From: Bacteroidales bacterium
GTDB taxonomy: Bacteria; Bacteroidota; Bacteroidia; Bacteroidales; UBA932
Length of the DNA: 36,791 nt
Assembly: GCA_012798805.1 (NCBI GenBank)
Contig: JAAZMM010000040.1
Location: forward strand, 1 to 36,791
Direction: 5' to 3'
In this document: piece by piece, positions 16,291 to 24,385 of the stretch
How positions within the stretch are numbered: position 1 is the stretch's first letter
How the letters are laid out: each line of letters opens with the position of its first letter
Translations under genes and position numbers: made by a program
Notes under the pieces: generated by a model
Told to the model about the DNA's origin: nothing
Databases searched by the model: none
Seen by the model: the letters and a program-made list of their open reading frames with translations, nothing else

Positions 16291-17055
16291 TTAAAGATTT
16301 CCTTCTCTTGCCTGTCTTATCATTCTGTCATTGGCGAAAACAAACACTTCTACGCGACGATTGAGTTTACGACCTGCCGCAGTTGAATTATCTGCTATCG
16401 GCTCTCTGAAAGATTTACCCTCATAAACTATCCTGTCGCCTGCAATACCTTCCCTTTTAAGGTAGTCTGCTACAGATTTTGCACGCTGGAGAGAGACTCT
16501 TTCATTTGCTGCTGCAGATCCCGTGTTGTCTGTGTGGCCATAAACAGTTATGTTGGTTTCCGGAAGATCTCTCATCTCTTCTACAAAATCGGAGAGAGCC
16601 GCTCTTGCATACTCATTAAGTGAGTATTTACCGGTTTCAAAGAGAATACCGCTATCAAAAGTCACCTTTATGGCCTCATTTCCCCTGCTGTCTTTAACAG
16701 TTTCAACCCGAACTCCATCAATTCTTGCCATATCTGCTGCCTTCATCTCCATAATATCACCGATAGTGGATCCTGATGCTCTTCTGGTAGGTGTACTCTT
16801 TTGAGTATCTCTGGTATCTCTGGTATCCTTTGAAGCCGTACTCTGGGTCTTCTTGGTATCCTTTGTCTTGGATTTCTTGGTGGATTTGCTTTTAGTTGTT
16901 TTCTTAGTTGATTTAGAGCCAGGTCCGGGTGCTTCTATCCCGGCCCCTATTCCGCCGCCGCCTCCCATGATTTCACTTTTGGAAGTCTTTGACGAACTGC
17001 CGCATCCGGTGCATAGGAAAGCTGCACAGATGAAAATCGTAACAATCTTTTTCAT
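16291..17055 (-). CDS. OmpA-family lipoprotein with Lys/Ser/Thr-rich linker
   Basis: This 254-residue product is a paralogue of the neighbouring OmpA lipoprotein. The signal peptide ends in LCTGC. In place of the glycine zipper it has a Gly-rich patch and then a low-complexity linker (about 47-95) built from KSTKK, KSKTKD and DTRDTRDTQ units. The OmpA C-terminus is highly similar to its neighbour: TFDSGILFETG, VYGHTDNTGSAAANERVSLQRAKSV and GRKLNRRVEV. The basic linker could span to, or bind, peptidoglycan or another acidic polymer, but that is conjecture. It lies 31 bp downstream of the acyltransferase gene. Confidence 0.9.
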   Translation of the reverse strand: MKKIVTIFICAAFLCTGCGSSSKTSKSEIMGGGGGIGAGIEAPGPGSKSTKKTTKSKSTKKSKTKDTKKTQSTASKDTRDTRDTQKSTPTRRASGSTIGDIMEMKAADMARIDGVRVETVKDSRGNEAIKVTFDSGILFETGKYSLNEYARAALSDFVEEMRDLPETNITVYGHTDNTGSAAANERVSLQRAKSVADYLKREGIAGDRIVYEGKSFREPIADNSTAAGRKLNRRVEVFVFANDRMIRQAREGNL

Positions 17056-17086
17056 GTTTTTAAAGTATTATAGTTAATAAAATATT

Positions 17087-18208
17087 TCAATAGCTATATT
17101 TCCTAAATACGGGGTTGGCATAAATATGAAGGAGATTATCCATAACCGCATCATAGTCAACCGAGTCCGAAATAGCAGACATTTCCCCCTCGAGATAGGT
17201 TATAAAGGCATTTTTCTGATTCTCGGTATAACTCTCCGGAAACCTCTCCTCCGATCTTAGCATATCGGCAGCAATGTAATGAGAGGGATAAAGTTTAAAT
17301 CCGTCAAGGATCTTTTTATCAATAATGGTTGCAAGACGCTGAAACTTTTCATTTCTTGAAAATGAATCTGCCTCTTCCAGCTCTGCTAGCGTCAACGGCT
17401 CGCAAAATGAGATATGCACCGCTCCCTTCTGCTCTTTTATGCCCTTCAAAATACTCTCGGTATCCTCTCCCGGAAGCTTTTTGTAACTGCCCGTACTATC
17501 TTTTATCCAATTCTCCATCGCTTTTTCCACTCCACAAGTCTCCTTTTCATATGAAATGGAAACCGGCAAAATATTCAGCTCAGAAAAGTTTGAGATAAAG
17601 TCTCCTTTACCGCTCATATCAAGCATTTTAAGCACTCCTTGCTCAGTTGTGTCCACTCCATCCTTCGCGCGTCCGTTGCGCTGTGCCAGCCAAATAGTTG
17701 AGGCACTGCTTCTGATATATTGTGAGAATATTTGCGAACTGGTGTAAACCTCGCGTGGGTTTTCGCTACGAATTACCTTAATCATTCGATTGGAACGAAT
17801 AATATCCTCAATATAACTATCTGCAACAAGGTTGTCCCCTACCGCAATTTCTGTCAAAGGCAGATTATGATCCTCAAGCACAAATTGTATAAATGCCGAG
17901 TCCAGGACAATGTCACGATGGTTGGAGAGCAAAAGAAAGGTACTATTCTTTCCTGAAGTAAAGTGCTCCAGACCTGAAAATGTGACACCATCAGTCGTAC
18001 CACGTATCACAGTACCAATAATATGGTACATCACCCTCGCCTGAAAATCACAAGTGCCCGTAATACTCCTGAGAAGCTCTCCAAGATATCCTCTCTCCTT
18101 GTCGGGATAGAAATATTCGGATATGCTTCCGGTCAGTGGGTGATCCGCCACCCTTGCAAGTGCTTCAACTGTTTCACGGTCATTGTATGGCCTTATATTC
18201 TCAAACAC
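17087..18208 (-). CDS. glycerolipid-type acyltransferase (PlsC-like)
   Basis: The 373-residue product starts with GTG at 18208, which gives FENIRPYNDRE, an N-terminus I recognise from Bacteroidota homologues; a TGA in the same frame just upstream excludes a longer start. The motif SNHRDIVLDSAF (about 93-104) corresponds to the catalytic His/Asp motif of lysophosphatidate acyltransferases, although here five residues separate His and Asp instead of four. WLAQRNGRAKDGVD and LPVSISYE correspond to later acyltransferase blocks. It probably acylates a lipid at the cytoplasmic membrane. It starts 9 bp after the peptidase gene and follows an acyl-CoA synthetase, which fits lipid work. Confidence 0.75.
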   Translation of the reverse strand: MFENIRPYNDRETVEALARVADHPLTGSISEYFYPDKERGYLGELLRSITGTCDFQARVMYHIIGTVIRGTTDGVTFSGLEHFTSGKNSTFLLLSNHRDIVLDSAFIQFVLEDHNLPLTEIAVGDNLVADSYIEDIIRSNRMIKVIRSENPREVYTSSQIFSQYIRSSASTIWLAQRNGRAKDGVDTTEQGVLKMLDMSGKGDFISNFSELNILPVSISYEKETCGVEKAMENWIKDSTGSYKKLPGEDTESILKGIKEQKGAVHISFCEPLTLAELEEADSFSRNEKFQRLATIIDKKILDGFKLYPSHYIAADMLRSEERFPESYTENQKNAFITYLEGEMSAISDSVDYDAVMDNLLHIYANPVFRKYSY

Positions 18209-18217
18209 TATATAATA

Positions 18218-19936
18218 TCAGATGGTTTTCTCTTTGCGGGTATAAAAGTCGGCAAGCGGCAAAAGCAATGCCAGGTAAATAAGTATAAAAAACGGCAGCA
18301 CTCCCAGAGCTCCCATCGTAAGTGCGATGATAACTATATAAAGGAATGAAAATGCATGTAACAAAGTTATTACAATCGCTACCAGGAGCCAACCGCGCCA
18401 GGTTGTTACCCTCCATAGGAACATTGAGGCAGCAGCAAGGGCCAGAGGCAATACAAAGAAGAAATTTTCACCTATGATAAGTAACAATATTGCCGATAAT
18501 AGCAGGAGAAGCAACATCGAACCATAGAGAAGATTATAGGAATACTTTGTAGCACCACTGGCGGCAGCACTCTTCCGAATTGCCGTGGCTGAAATGCGGT
18601 CTGCAGACCTTTTTCTGCCGGTAATGAAGCAAAATAAAACTATTAATGCAGTAATGACCGCCGTGCCTATCATTACCCACTCATCAAACTGCACTCCACG
18701 CACAATACCCATAAAAGAGAACTTCGCGCCTGTAATCAAACATATCAGCCAGGCTATAAGTTCACCAATACCAAAAGCCACAATGGCCCATAAAAAGAGT
18801 TTTGCGGAAGCAATAAGCACCTTTATAGGTCTGATTCTGCCACTTATCACCGCAAAAACGAAGATCAGGCAGAAAAGTGCCAAAACTATGGAGTTGGCCA
18901 GCAAATATCCTCCCTTTGAGAAAGAGAGCAAACCTATGGCAGGAATTGTAAAAGCAACCGACGACTTGTCGGAAACTAAAGCCTTTGGGTCACGATACTC
19001 ATGATTTGTGAGGTATTCCTCTATTATGGGTTCCAGTTGTGCGCCAAAATGTTGTATTGTGTGTAGAGAAATATTGTCGTAGTTGTCCAGATCGGTATGA
19101 TAGTGGTTGATGTCATCAAGGTTGGAGAAATTCATACCCGGATACTTATTCTTCAAGGGCGTAAAGTCCGTAAAATTAGGCATATGCTCATATACAACTG
19201 AAGTAAAAGTGTAGGTATATGGAGCTTTTGCCTTTTTATAGAGCGAAAAGACCTTCGAGTTGTTTTTACCGGTCTCAAAGAGAAGTACGGGCCCTTTGTT
19301 GCCGCGACTCTCAAGATTGATTATAAGGCCGACATCGTCAAATATCTCAGGGTTATGCTCCAATGCGGAATTGATACCGGCAAGTTTCCACTCTTCAGAG
19401 TCGGTAAAGAGGATTTTAACACCCTGTCTCCACACCCTACGATATCGCAAAGCCTGTTTTAGAGACTCCAGAGCTACACCACAACCGTAACCATCATCTG
19501 CCGCACCATAAGATAGTACTGTCTTATCGAGCACTTTTTGGGGGTACCTTGAGTCATAATGAGCAATCAGCATCAGATATGAAGGATCCGGGTGGTCCGG
19601 ATCATCTATGACAGGGTCCACTTGTGCATAAATATTGGCAATATCAATCGATTTGCCCTCATATTCGACAGCATTTTCGTAAGGATAAAGTACAGCGGAA
19701 GAGTCTGTAAGAGCTGTCAACCGATCATATAAGTAATTTCTGACCTCAGCCCTCTCCACAGGATGGATGACGGAATGGGGTTTACGGCTGATAACCTTGA
19801 TGTCAGCAGCCACTCGTTCAGCGGAAAAATGGTCTGAATCGGAAGGTTTAACTCGGGGAGCTGTAAAAACACCGTATGCAGCAAGTGCCGCAAGTACTAC
19901 GGCAACGGAGAGTATCAGTATCCTGTATTTTCTCAT
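18218..19936 (-). CDS. M28-family metallopeptidase with polytopic membrane tail
   Basis: Residues 5-25 form a membrane anchor. The peptidase domain (about 35-310) has the paired-zinc ligands of M28: His126 in IAHYDSR, Asp148 in GAADDGYG, Glu181/182 in DSEEWKLAG, Glu209 in INLESRG and His280 in NHYHTDLD. From about 325 to the end there are several hydrophobic segments (roughly eight), so the layout resembles Fxna/ERMP1-type peptidases with a C-terminal membrane domain. The catalytic domain is expected on the periplasmic side. It may cleave aminopeptides; substrate unknown. It follows the acyl-CoA synthetase gene by 18 bp. Confidence 0.88.
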   Translation of the reverse strand: MRKYRILILSVAVVLAALAAYGVFTAPRVKPSDSDHFSAERVAADIKVISRKPHSVIHPVERAEVRNYLYDRLTALTDSSAVLYPYENAVEYEGKSIDIANIYAQVDPVIDDPDHPDPSYLMLIAHYDSRYPQKVLDKTVLSYGAADDGYGCGVALESLKQALRYRRVWRQGVKILFTDSEEWKLAGINSALEHNPEIFDDVGLIINLESRGNKGPVLLFETGKNNSKVFSLYKKAKAPYTYTFTSVVYEHMPNFTDFTPLKNKYPGMNFSNLDDINHYHTDLDNYDNISLHTIQHFGAQLEPIIEEYLTNHEYRDPKALVSDKSSVAFTIPAIGLLSFSKGGYLLANSIVLALFCLIFVFAVISGRIRPIKVLIASAKLFLWAIVAFGIGELIAWLICLITGAKFSFMGIVRGVQFDEWVMIGTAVITALIVLFCFITGRKRSADRISATAIRKSAAASGATKYSYNLLYGSMLLLLLLSAILLLIIGENFFFVLPLALAAASMFLWRVTTWRGWLLVAIVITLLHAFSFLYIVIIALTMGALGVLPFFILIYLALLLPLADFYTRKEKTI

Positions 19937-19954
19937 AAATGCTTTTTAATTGTG

Positions 19955-21817
19955 TTAGTTCATGTTTGCAAGGGCAGCAAGATTGGCTTCGTTTACAGGA
20001 TTTCTGCCTTCTGCGGTAAACGCAAAATCAATTCTCTCAGCATAAGCCTTCTCAACTACATTTCTTACAAGTTTCATTGTACTGTTAATCATCTTGTTGG
20101 CCTCACTAAAAGGCTCGTCTGCGATGATGAATGTGGTGGGAAGCCACCTTTCGGGGAATGTCCCCTCAAACTGACCTCCTGCACGATATTTGTCAAACTC
20201 CGCTTTGATAGCCATAACACCTGCCTCACCTTGTGGCAAGGCCTTTTTGTCCACCTGGACAACACAGATGGTATAAGGATTCTGGTTGTTGTGGAGCATT
20301 ATATTTTGAATAATCTTCGAATTTTCAACAATCGACTCTTCAATGCCTTCAGGTGCATATTTCTCACCGTCACTTGAAATAAGAAGGGATTTGAAGCGAC
20401 CCAGTACGTAGAGAAATTCGGAGTTATGCATATAGCCGATATCACCCGTATAAAGCCATCCGTCCCTAACGGTTTCGGCAGTTGAAGTGGGATTTTTCCA
20501 ATAACCGGCCATCACATTTTCTCCACGGATAACAATTTCTCCGGTTACTCCATCGGGAACCTCATTGCCATCTTCGTCGCAGATCTTGAGATCCATCGGC
20601 CTCACCAAGATGCCTGAAGAGCCCAGACGATGCCTTTTAGGGGTATTTGTGGAAATAACGGGAGTGGCCTCAGAAAGACCGTAGCCCTGGAACATGGGAA
20701 TGCCTAGTGCATAGTAAAACCTTTGAATATCAATATCCAGAAGTGCTCCCCCGCCAATAAAGAAATCGAGTTCACCACCCATAGCCATGCGTACTTTGCT
20801 GAATATCAGTTTATCGAATAGCCTGACCAGCGGTGCTGCAAAGATTCTCAGCCCTCTGCCCCTATTCCACCCCTCCTGATTGTACCATATGGCGAGTTTG
20901 AGAGCAAAATCAAAGATTTTTTTCTTGCCGCTCTTTGCTACCGAACTTTCGATATTTTTCTTGAAGTTCTTGGCAAGTGCAGGTACTGAGAGCATTACGT
21001 TGGGTTTGACCGCTGCAATGCTCATAGGTATATTACGGAGGGTCTCCATAGCAGTTTTACCAACTGGCACGGTAGCTATTTTAGCTCCTCTTGCCATCAT
21101 GGCATACATTCCAACCACATGTGCAAAGCAGTGATCCAGAGGCAGTATGATCAACATCTTGACATTCTCGTCAATATTGATGCAAGAAAGTGACTGCTCC
21201 ACATTTGCAGTATAATTACGGTGCGTCAGAACCACTCCTTTAGGGTCTGCGGTCGTGCCCGATGTGTAGGTGATGGTGGCAATATCTTCATTTTGTATGG
21301 ATTGTCCTATTTTTAGGAATTCTTCCATATTGGTCTCCAGATATTTAGCACCACGCTCCATAAGGTCCTCAGCAGCAATTTCTCCGGGTTCGTAGCTCTC
21401 TATGGGGTCAAGGATAAAGACTTTCTTCACAAGAGGAAGCTGATCTCTTATCAGACGTATCTTATTTAGTTGTCGGGAACTGGTAATGATATATTTTACA
21501 TCACCGTGAATCAATCGGAATAGCAAATCGTTGGATTCCTCAAGTTTAACCGAGAGAGGTACGCTTACACCACCGGCGTAAAACATACCCAACTCACTGA
21601 TTATCCACATATTGCAACCTTCCGCAAGAATAGCTACATTATCCTTTGGTTTGACACCTTCAAGTACAAGTCCTGCCCCGAATTTATAGGCTGCATCCCT
21701 TGTCTGTTTATAAGTAGTGGGCTCAAAAGTCCCTGTTTTGTTCTCTAGTAAGTAGGTGTTGTCAGGAAACTGTGCAACAGCCTGCTCAAAATGGTCAATA
21801 ATGGTTTTTTTGATCAT
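19955..21817 (-). CDS. long-chain fatty acid--CoA ligase (AMP-forming)
   Basis: The ATG at 21817 is used; a TTG 27 bp upstream is in frame but less likely. The 620-residue protein has the adenylate-forming motifs: TITYTSGTTADPKGVVLTH (A3), FQGYGLSEATPVIS (A5), GEIVIRGENVMAGYW, then DGWLYTGDIGY (A7) and GRFKSLLISSDGEKYAPEGIE (A8). The C-terminal STMKLVRN carries the expected A10 lysine. Size and motif set fit the long-chain FadD/ACSL type. It activates fatty acids with ATP and CoA at the membrane; the adjacent acyltransferase could use the product. It starts 44 bp after the queA stop. Confidence 0.9.
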   Translation of the reverse strand: MIKKTIIDHFEQAVAQFPDNTYLLENKTGTFEPTTYKQTRDAAYKFGAGLVLEGVKPKDNVAILAEGCNMWIISELGMFYAGGVSVPLSVKLEESNDLLFRLIHGDVKYIITSSRQLNKIRLIRDQLPLVKKVFILDPIESYEPGEIAAEDLMERGAKYLETNMEEFLKIGQSIQNEDIATITYTSGTTADPKGVVLTHRNYTANVEQSLSCINIDENVKMLIILPLDHCFAHVVGMYAMMARGAKIATVPVGKTAMETLRNIPMSIAAVKPNVMLSVPALAKNFKKNIESSVAKSGKKKIFDFALKLAIWYNQEGWNRGRGLRIFAAPLVRLFDKLIFSKVRMAMGGELDFFIGGGALLDIDIQRFYYALGIPMFQGYGLSEATPVISTNTPKRHRLGSSGILVRPMDLKICDEDGNEVPDGVTGEIVIRGENVMAGYWKNPTSTAETVRDGWLYTGDIGYMHNSEFLYVLGRFKSLLISSDGEKYAPEGIEESIVENSKIIQNIMLHNNQNPYTICVVQVDKKALPQGEAGVMAIKAEFDKYRAGGQFEGTFPERWLPTTFIIADEPFSEANKMINSTMKLVRNVVEKAYAERIDFAFTAEGRNPVNEANLAALANMN

Positions 21818-21861
21818 ATTATTATAGGATTTACTCGCTTTCAATCTACAAATATATGTTT

Positions 21862-23091
21862 TTATTTTCTTATTTCCAATAAGGAAGAGTCGCCATAACT
21901 AAGGAAACGAAAGCCATTATTAAGTGCGAAACTATAGATATCTTTCCATGCTTCTCCGGTAAAAGCTGAAATCAACAATAAAAGGGTGCTTTTGGGCTGG
22001 TGAAAGTTGGTAATCAGATGGTCTATAACCCTGAAATGATACCCGGGTACTATAATTATCTCCGTACGGGAGAGCAAATGATCGAGAGAATTAGCCTCCA
22101 GGTAACCTATAAGGGCATCCAGAGCCTCTTCCACGGCATAATCGAAACCCTGCTCGCGATATGGCTCCCATTGTGAAACGTAGGAGGGAGTTTTGTTTTC
22201 AATGGTCTGAACTCCAAGAAAATAGAGTGACTCAAGGCAACGGGTTGAGGTGGTACCGACAGCTATAATATGCTTTGAGGCGTACTCTCGCAGTGATTTT
22301 ATCAATTCAAGGGAGATAGAAAAGGACTCACTATGCATATTGTGCTCAGAAATATATTCACTTTTGACCGGCAGAAAGGTGCCGGCACCAACGTGGAGAG
22401 AGAGATAGCCCGATTTTATCCCTTTATCGGAGATATTTTGAAGCACTTTGTCAGTAAAGTGCAGTCCCGCAGTAGGTGCAGCTACAGAGCCCTCTATACG
22501 AGCGTAACAGGTCTGGTAGCGTATTCTATCGAGTGGTACGGAATCACGCTTTAAATAGGGAGGAATAGGCATTTTGCCACATATTTCGAGTACTTTGGAG
22601 AAAGAATCGCCCCCTTTCCAGTTAAATTCTACAACAATCCTGTTACTTTTTCGTTCCACCAGTTCAGCCGTCAGATCCAATCCCGCAATATCTGGATCAT
22701 CAGAAGTATTGAGAAATGTAACCGGACCTTGCTTCCATCTCCTTATATTTCCTGCAATAACTTTCCAACGACAATTTTCCGTACAAGCAAAATTGAGCTG
22801 ATAATCCTGTGGATCAACGGGTTCCAAACAAAATATCTCGATAATGGCTCCGGAATCACGCTTAAAAAGGAGTCTTGCGGGGATTACACGGGTATTATTG
22901 AAGATTATTAACGAATCATCGGGCAAAAATTTATCTATTTCTGAAAATTTCTCATCACCCGGAACAAAATCGTTATGTTTTGTATAAAGGAGAAGCTTAG
23001 AGGAGTCTCTCTCCGGAAGAGGGAATTTGGCAATTTTCTCTTCAGGCAGGGAATAGTCGTACTCTTCAATTCTAATCTTATCTGTAATCAT
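21862..23091 (-). CDS. queA: S-adenosylmethionine:tRNA ribosyltransferase-isomerase
   Basis: QueA builds epoxyqueuosine in tRNA wobble positions by transferring ribose from SAM. Motifs seen are FNNTRVIPARL (about 66-76), GSVAAPTAGLHFT, LHVGAGTFLPVK, VGTTSTRCLESL and ITNFHQPKSTLLLLISAF. The start is the ATG at 23091; the upstream TTG overlaps the predicted promoter. At 409 residues it is clearly longer than the usual 340-355, so it may be the longer paralogue found in Bacteroidota, and a second, canonical queA elsewhere in the genome is possible. It is the first gene of the leftward envelope/lipid run. Confidence 0.88.
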   Translation of the reverse strand: MITDKIRIEEYDYSLPEEKIAKFPLPERDSSKLLLYTKHNDFVPGDEKFSEIDKFLPDDSLIIFNNTRVIPARLLFKRDSGAIIEIFCLEPVDPQDYQLNFACTENCRWKVIAGNIRRWKQGPVTFLNTSDDPDIAGLDLTAELVERKSNRIVVEFNWKGGDSFSKVLEICGKMPIPPYLKRDSVPLDRIRYQTCYARIEGSVAAPTAGLHFTDKVLQNISDKGIKSGYLSLHVGAGTFLPVKSEYISEHNMHSESFSISLELIKSLREYASKHIIAVGTTSTRCLESLYFLGVQTIENKTPSYVSQWEPYREQGFDYAVEEALDALIGYLEANSLDHLLSRTEIIIVPGYHFRVIDHLITNFHQPKSTLLLLISAFTGEAWKDIYSFALNNGFRFLSYGDSSLLEIRK

Positions 23092-23109
23092 ATTAACACA
23101 AGTCTTATA

Positions 23110-23117
23110 CAAAGGTA
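23110..23117 (-). promoter_or_regulatory. predicted -7 element of queA
   Basis: TACCTTTG on the minus strand is an exact TAnnTTTG match about 19 nt before the queA ATG at 23091. No good TTTG lies at the expected -33 distance, so the assignment is tentative. It favours the ATG start over the in-frame TTG at 23112, which would lie inside the promoter. Confidence 0.4.
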
Positions 23118-23225
23118 AATCATTAGATTCAAATAAAGGCCATTTTTAAGCGATTTAAGCAGTTTACTTATCGAGGTATATCAAACACTTAACTTGTAAG
23201 AGATGTCACGTTGTAGAGAATAGAG

Positions 23226-23340
23226 TTACAAGTGTGAATCTTTAGATTGTTTACAAATGTTTGCAAAATGAGTTTTGTTGTTTTACAAGTGTAATCAAAT
23301 GAAAGTTTAATCGAGTAATTGTGGTTGTTTACAAGTGTGT
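23226..23340. repeat. four copies of TTACAAnTGTnn motif (queA-proximal cluster)
   Basis: The copies are TTACAAGTGTGA (23226-23237), TTACAAATGTTT (23251-23262), TTACAAGTGTAA (23283-23294, both arms perfect) and TTACAAGTGTGT (23329-23340). Start-to-start distances are 25, 32 and 46 bp. All are in the same orientation, with AG or AA in the centre. They look like binding sites for a dimeric regulator. Confidence 0.65.
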
Positions 23341-23418
23341 AGTCCTAACTCTTAGAAGTTATCAACAGTGGTAAATAACTAAAAGTTATTTCAAAATATT
23401 TTATTAGTTATCTAATTG

Positions 23419-23550
23419 AAACCCAGTAGTTTATGTATATTTACCTAAAGTAAACTATAGTACACAACTCTATAAAACAGTGCTTTTAACCTCTTTTAAG
23501 GCTTAAAAAAGATATTTGTTATATATAACACTAAGAAACCCAGTACTTTA
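23419..23550. repeat. 15-nt direct repeat pair in the intergenic region
   Basis: AAACCCAGTAGTTTA (23419-23433) and AAACCCAGTACTTTA (23536-23550) differ by one base and are 117 bp apart in the same orientation. They are distinct from the TTACA-type motif and their role is not apparent. Confidence 0.6.
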
Positions 23551-23623
23551 GTTAAATTATCTGAAATAAGACTTTAATTAAAATAGCCATTCAGCGTGTT
23601 ATTATACGGTTTATTAATGTAAT

Positions 23624-23693
23624 TCACATTTGTAACTTAATAAATATCTTCATTTAGTTACATTTGTAATCAAAATAAGTATTACATTTGTAG
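23624..23693. promoter_or_regulatory. three palindromic motif copies over the XRE gene promoter
   Basis: The copies are TCACATTTGTAA (23624-23635), TTACATTTGTAA (23658-23669, perfect arms) and TTACATTTGTAG (23682-23693). The last two contain TACATTTG, an exact match to the TAnnTTTG -7 element; the copy at 23683-23690 is the best-placed -7 box, with transcription starting near 23697 and the ATG at 23714. A protein bound to these sites would block that promoter, which suggests autoregulation by the XRE protein. Confidence 0.55.
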
Positions 23694-23713
23694 CAAATTA
23701 AGTTTACAAGATT

Positions 23714-24355
23714 ATGGATAAGCGTTTACAACAATTTTTGGAACTTGAGGACCTCACTCCATCAAAACTTGCTGACATATTACAGATCCAGCGCTCAGGA
23801 ATATCACATCTACTCTCCGGCCGTAATAAACCAAGTTTTGATTTCATCGAAGGACTACTAACTAATTTTCCCCAGATCAATCCGGAATGGTTGATTCTCG
23901 GAAAAGGAAAACCATACAAGAGTCAGATCTCTCTTCCCCCATCTGAGCCGGCGCCTTCACCAACTCCTGCACCGGACTACTCATCAACTCATACGACTGC
24001 TTCTCCTTCGGCGACTTCTTCTCCATCTTCCCCCGCTACACTATTTGACACAATTCCCGGACAAAGAAGTGAATCACTCTTTGATTTGGATCAATCAGCT
24101 GCGGAAATGGAAGTTGAAAGGCCAACTCGCGTCATAACCATTCCAAGTGCTCTTAATCCCGTACAAGAGGAAGAAGAGCCAACACCTACTGTAGCTCAGC
24201 CGGTTACGAGGGTTTATGAGCCTGCACAACCCTCTGAGAATCGAATAGTTGAACCTATTCCTACCCCCACCCCGAATATTTCGGCTGTAAAAAGGGATAA
24301 ACACATAGTTCGTATTACCGTTTTCTATAGCGATGGTACATTTGAGGAAAAATGA
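23714..24355 (+). CDS. XRE-type helix-turn-helix regulator with Pro/Ser/Thr-rich linker
   Basis: The 213-residue product begins with a Cro/CI-like helix-turn-helix (about 5-60): LTPSKLADILQIQRSGISHLLSGRNKPS. Residues about 72-115 are a low-complexity Pro/Ser/Thr/Ala linker, 120-190 are acidic and Pro/Thr-rich, and the last 19 residues (KHIVRITVFYSDGTFEEK) form a short beta-like end that I have seen in Bacteroidota XRE proteins. It is a DNA-binding regulator of unknown target. Palindromic motif copies overlap its own promoter. pyrD starts 30 bp after it. Confidence 0.8.
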   Translation: MDKRLQQFLELEDLTPSKLADILQIQRSGISHLLSGRNKPSFDFIEGLLTNFPQINPEWLILGKGKPYKSQISLPPSEPAPSPTPAPDYSSTHTTASPSATSSPSSPATLFDTIPGQRSESLFDLDQSAAEMEVERPTRVITIPSALNPVQEEEEPTPTVAQPVTRVYEPAQPSENRIVEPIPTPTPNISAVKRDKHIVRITVFYSDGTFEEK

Positions 24356-24360
24356 CTATT

Positions 24361-24383
24361 TTTGTAATGCAATCCATTACAAA
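24361..24383. promoter_or_regulatory. perfect 9-bp inverted repeat before pyrD
   Basis: TTTGTAATG (24361-24369) and CATTACAAA (24375-24383) are perfect inverted repeats around a 5-nt centre. They end two bases before the pyrD ATG. An exact TAnnTTTG match (TATTTTTG, 24357-24364) overlaps the left arm, so pyrD could have its own controlled promoter here. The arms share TTTGTAAT/ATTACA with the motif array upstream of the XRE gene. Confidence 0.5.
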
Positions 24384-24385
24384 TT

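Larger units (their letters stand above)
23092..23713. other. 622-bp AT-rich divergent intergenic region
   Basis: No coding frame of merit exists here; stops are frequent in all frames. The region separates leftward queA from the rightward XRE regulator. It holds two clusters of a 12-bp palindromic motif (23226-23340 and 23624-23693), a 15-nt direct repeat with one mismatch (23419-23433 and 23536-23550), one DnaA-box-like TTATCAACA (23359-23367) and predicted -7 elements for both flanking genes. A small RNA could be encoded in the central 23400-23600 segment, but I see no clear terminator. Confidence 0.7.

Noticed and set aside
18200-18420. Small alternative-frame reading frames opposite the M28, thiolase, dehydrogenase and ABC-F genes
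   Set aside because: They are antisense or out-of-frame to well-supported genes, carry no recognisable motif or leader, and are expected by chance in genes of this base composition.
23226-23340. Repeated TTACAAGTGT motifs as a CRISPR array
   Set aside because: The repeats are only 12 bp, palindromic, unevenly spaced (25-46 bp) and no cas gene is near.
23226-23700. Possible replication origin: AT-rich, divergent gene orientation, DnaA-box-like TTATCAACA at 23359-23367
   Set aside because: Only one box, with a mismatch to TTATCCACA, and no dnaA, dnaN or other origin-linked gene nearby. The repeated motif is not a DnaA box. A GC-skew plot of the full chromosome would decide; a switch at this place would revive the idea.
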